This document shows, in pieces, positions 4,299 through 5,227 of a stretch of DNA of 5,227 nucleotides. Source of the DNA: Chloroflexia bacterium (GTDB lineage Bacteria; Chloroflexota; Chloroflexia; Thermomicrobiales; JALYUS01); assembly GCA_025924435.1 (NCBI GenBank), contig JAICIL010000313.1, forward strand, positions 1-5,227, read 5' to 3'. The notes under the pieces were generated by a model. The model saw nothing but the letters and a program-made list of their open reading frames with translations, was not told the origin of the DNA and made no database searches. How positions within the stretch are numbered: the stretch's first letter is position 1; every line of letters starts with the position of its first letter. A program made the translations under genes and the position numbers.

Positions 4299-5192
4299 AT
4301 GGCGTTGCGAAGTGTGGGGATACTCAGCCCCGGCGATATGGGGCACACCGTCGGCGCGGTGCTGCGGGAGCACGGCCTGCGGCTGCTGACCTGCCTCGAC
4401 GGGCGGAGCGAGCGCACCCGCGCCCTCGCCGCCGAGGCGGGCATCGAGGATGTGCCGACTGCGGAAGACCTCGTCGTCGCGGCGGACATCGTGCTCTGCA
4501 TCCTCGTGCCCGCCGAGGCGACCGGCGTCGCGCAACGCGTCGCGACCGCCATCCGCGCGACGGGCGCGGATGTGCTGTATGCGGACTGCAACGCGATCGC
4601 CCCCCGGACGGTGCGGGCGATCGGCGAGGCGATCACCGGCGCGGGCGGGCGGTTCGCCGATGTCGGCATCATCGGCGGCCCGCCGAAGCAGCCCGGCACG
4701 CGCTTCTACGCCTCCGGCCCCGGCGCGGCGGACTTCGCGGCGCTGGGTGACTACGGCCTCGATGTGCGCGTCCTCGACGGCGAGATCGGCAAGGCGTCCG
4801 GCCTGAAGATGTGCTACGGCGCGCTGACGAAGGGATTGCAGGCGCTCGGCACGGAACTGCTCGTCGCCGCCAAACGGATGGGATTGGAGGAGACCCTGCG
4901 CGCCGAGCAGGAGCAGAGCACGCCCGATGTGCTCGGCTGGCTCCAGCGTTCCGTGCCGACGATGCCGCCGAAAGCATACCGCTGGGTCGGTGAGATGGAG
5001 GAGATCGCCGCGACATTTGCCGACCTTGGCCTGACCCCGGACATCTTCCGGGGCGCGGCGGACCTCTACCAGTTCATCGCCGAGACGCCGATCGGCAAGG
5101 AATCGCCGGAATCGCGCGATCGTAATCGCGGCCTCGATGGTGTCGTCGCCGCCCTCGCGGACGCATTGCGAGAAGAAAGACCCCATCGGTAG
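4299..5192 (+). CDS. NAD(P)-dependent oxidoreductase, DUF1932-type (beta-hydroxyacid dehydrogenase-like)
   Basis: Predicted 297-aa cytoplasmic dehydrogenase related to 6-phosphogluconate and 3-hydroxyisobutyrate dehydrogenases. The N-terminal Rossmann fold opens with VGILSPGDMGHTVG at 6-19, a variant of GxGxxG in which the second glycine position is embedded in SPGDMG. CNAIAP at 97-102 corresponds to the substrate-binding loop, and GGPPKQPGT at 126-134 is a typical later loop. The C-terminal half begins GKASGLKMCYGALTKG at 164-179, with Lys170 in the place of the family's catalytic Lys, and matches the all-helical DUF1932 domain. Start ATG 4299 has AGGAGG at 4287-4292, 6 nt spacing, the best ribosome-binding site in the window. 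It probably forms an operon with the upstream hydrolase. The substrate is not known; an oxidation or reduction of a hydroxy acid or similar compound is inferred. Confidence 0.9.
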   Translation: MALRSVGILSPGDMGHTVGAVLREHGLRLLTCLDGRSERTRALAAEAGIEDVPTAEDLVVAADIVLCILVPAEATGVAQRVATAIRATGADVLYADCNAIAPRTVRAIGEAITGAGGRFADVGIIGGPPKQPGTRFYASGPGAADFAALGDYGLDVRVLDGEIGKASGLKMCYGALTKGLQALGTELLVAAKRMGLEETLRAEQEQSTPDVLGWLQRSVPTMPPKAYRWVGEMEEIAATFADLGLTPDIFRGAADLYQFIAETPIGKESPESRDRNRGLDGVVAALADALREERPHR

Positions 5193-5212
5193 CGCGGGCT
5201 TTCCAGCCTGCG
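5193..5212 (+). repeat. Hairpin directly after the dehydrogenase stop
   Basis: CGCGGGCT (5193-5200) pairs with AGCCTGCG (5205-5212) across TTCC, eight pairs including one G-U. The stem begins at the first base after the TAG. There is no U-tract in the visible 15 nt beyond. It resembles dispersed GCGGGCT-TTCC-AGCC palindromes that I recall from several GC-rich genomes. It could act in 3'-end stabilisation or weak termination. The window ends at 5227, so its extent is unknown. Confidence 0.5.
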
Positions 5213-5227
5213 AGAGTGGCGAAGGAA

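Noticed and set aside
3704..4699. Minus-strand open frame of 331 codons
   Set aside because: It spans two well-supported plus-strand genes and the gap between them, with no recognisable motif.
4212..5186. Minus-strand open frame of 324 codons
   Set aside because: It is antisense to the dehydrogenase, with Arg/Ala/Gly-rich shadow composition.
1..5227. tRNA, rRNA or riboswitch genes
   Set aside because: I saw no cloverleaf with a GTTCGA-type T-loop, no rRNA-like block and no recognisable riboswitch core. The gaps are too short for most.

Overview
The window is GC-rich bacterial chromosome with six plausible protein-coding genes, all on the plus strand and tightly packed. The gene order rsmD - coaD - DivIVA/SepIVA-type coiled-coil protein, the high GC, the frequent GTG starts, and a lipoprotein with a long Pro/Thr/Ala linker before a PD40 propeller all fit Chloroflexota, perhaps a Thermomicrobia-like lineage. 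Actinobacteria share part of the rsmD-coaD-DivIVA-like neighbourhood, so the phylum is an inference, not a demonstration.

Region by region: (1) 1-171 has no confident gene. It holds a heptamer array (AGGACTG x4) and its reverse complement (CAGTCCT x4) flanking a 91-bp island of about 50% GC, ending 9 nt before rsmD. (2) 172-1835 is a housekeeping block. rsmD (16S rRNA m2G966 methyltransferase) overlaps coaD (phosphopantetheine adenylyltransferase) by 4 nt (GTGA), and a 163-aa coiled-coil protein of the DivIVA/SepIVA type follows 63 nt later. (3) 1836-1964 is intergenic. It holds degenerate copies of the same heptamer and a long palindromic repeat whose outer end supplies the likely ribosome-binding site of the next gene. 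(4) 1965-3326 encodes a lipoprotein with a low-complexity linker of about 100 residues and a seven-bladed TolB-like propeller. (5) 3327-3412 begins at the stop codon with a second heptamer array (GGCAGCA type) and ends with a Shine-Dalgarno for the next gene. (6) 3413-5192 is a probable two-gene unit: an alpha/beta hydrolase and an NAD(P)-binding dehydrogenase with a DUF1932-type C-terminus, 37 nt apart. (7) 5193-5227 starts with a hairpin directly after the stop codon.

rsmD, coaD and the coiled-coil gene look co-transcribed and link ribosome maturation, coenzyme A synthesis and cell-envelope growth or division. The lipoprotein is a separate surface-exposed unit. The hydrolase and dehydrogenase may act in one small-molecule pathway, but nothing here identifies the substrate.

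I do not see a clear undescribed defence, mobile or biosynthetic system. The most unusual signal is the way short period-7 arrays and palindromic elements occupy most of the non-trivial intergenic gaps, often touching start or stop codons. Next is a CoaD whose usual Ser-Ser-Ser ATP-binding loop reads His-Ala-Asn.
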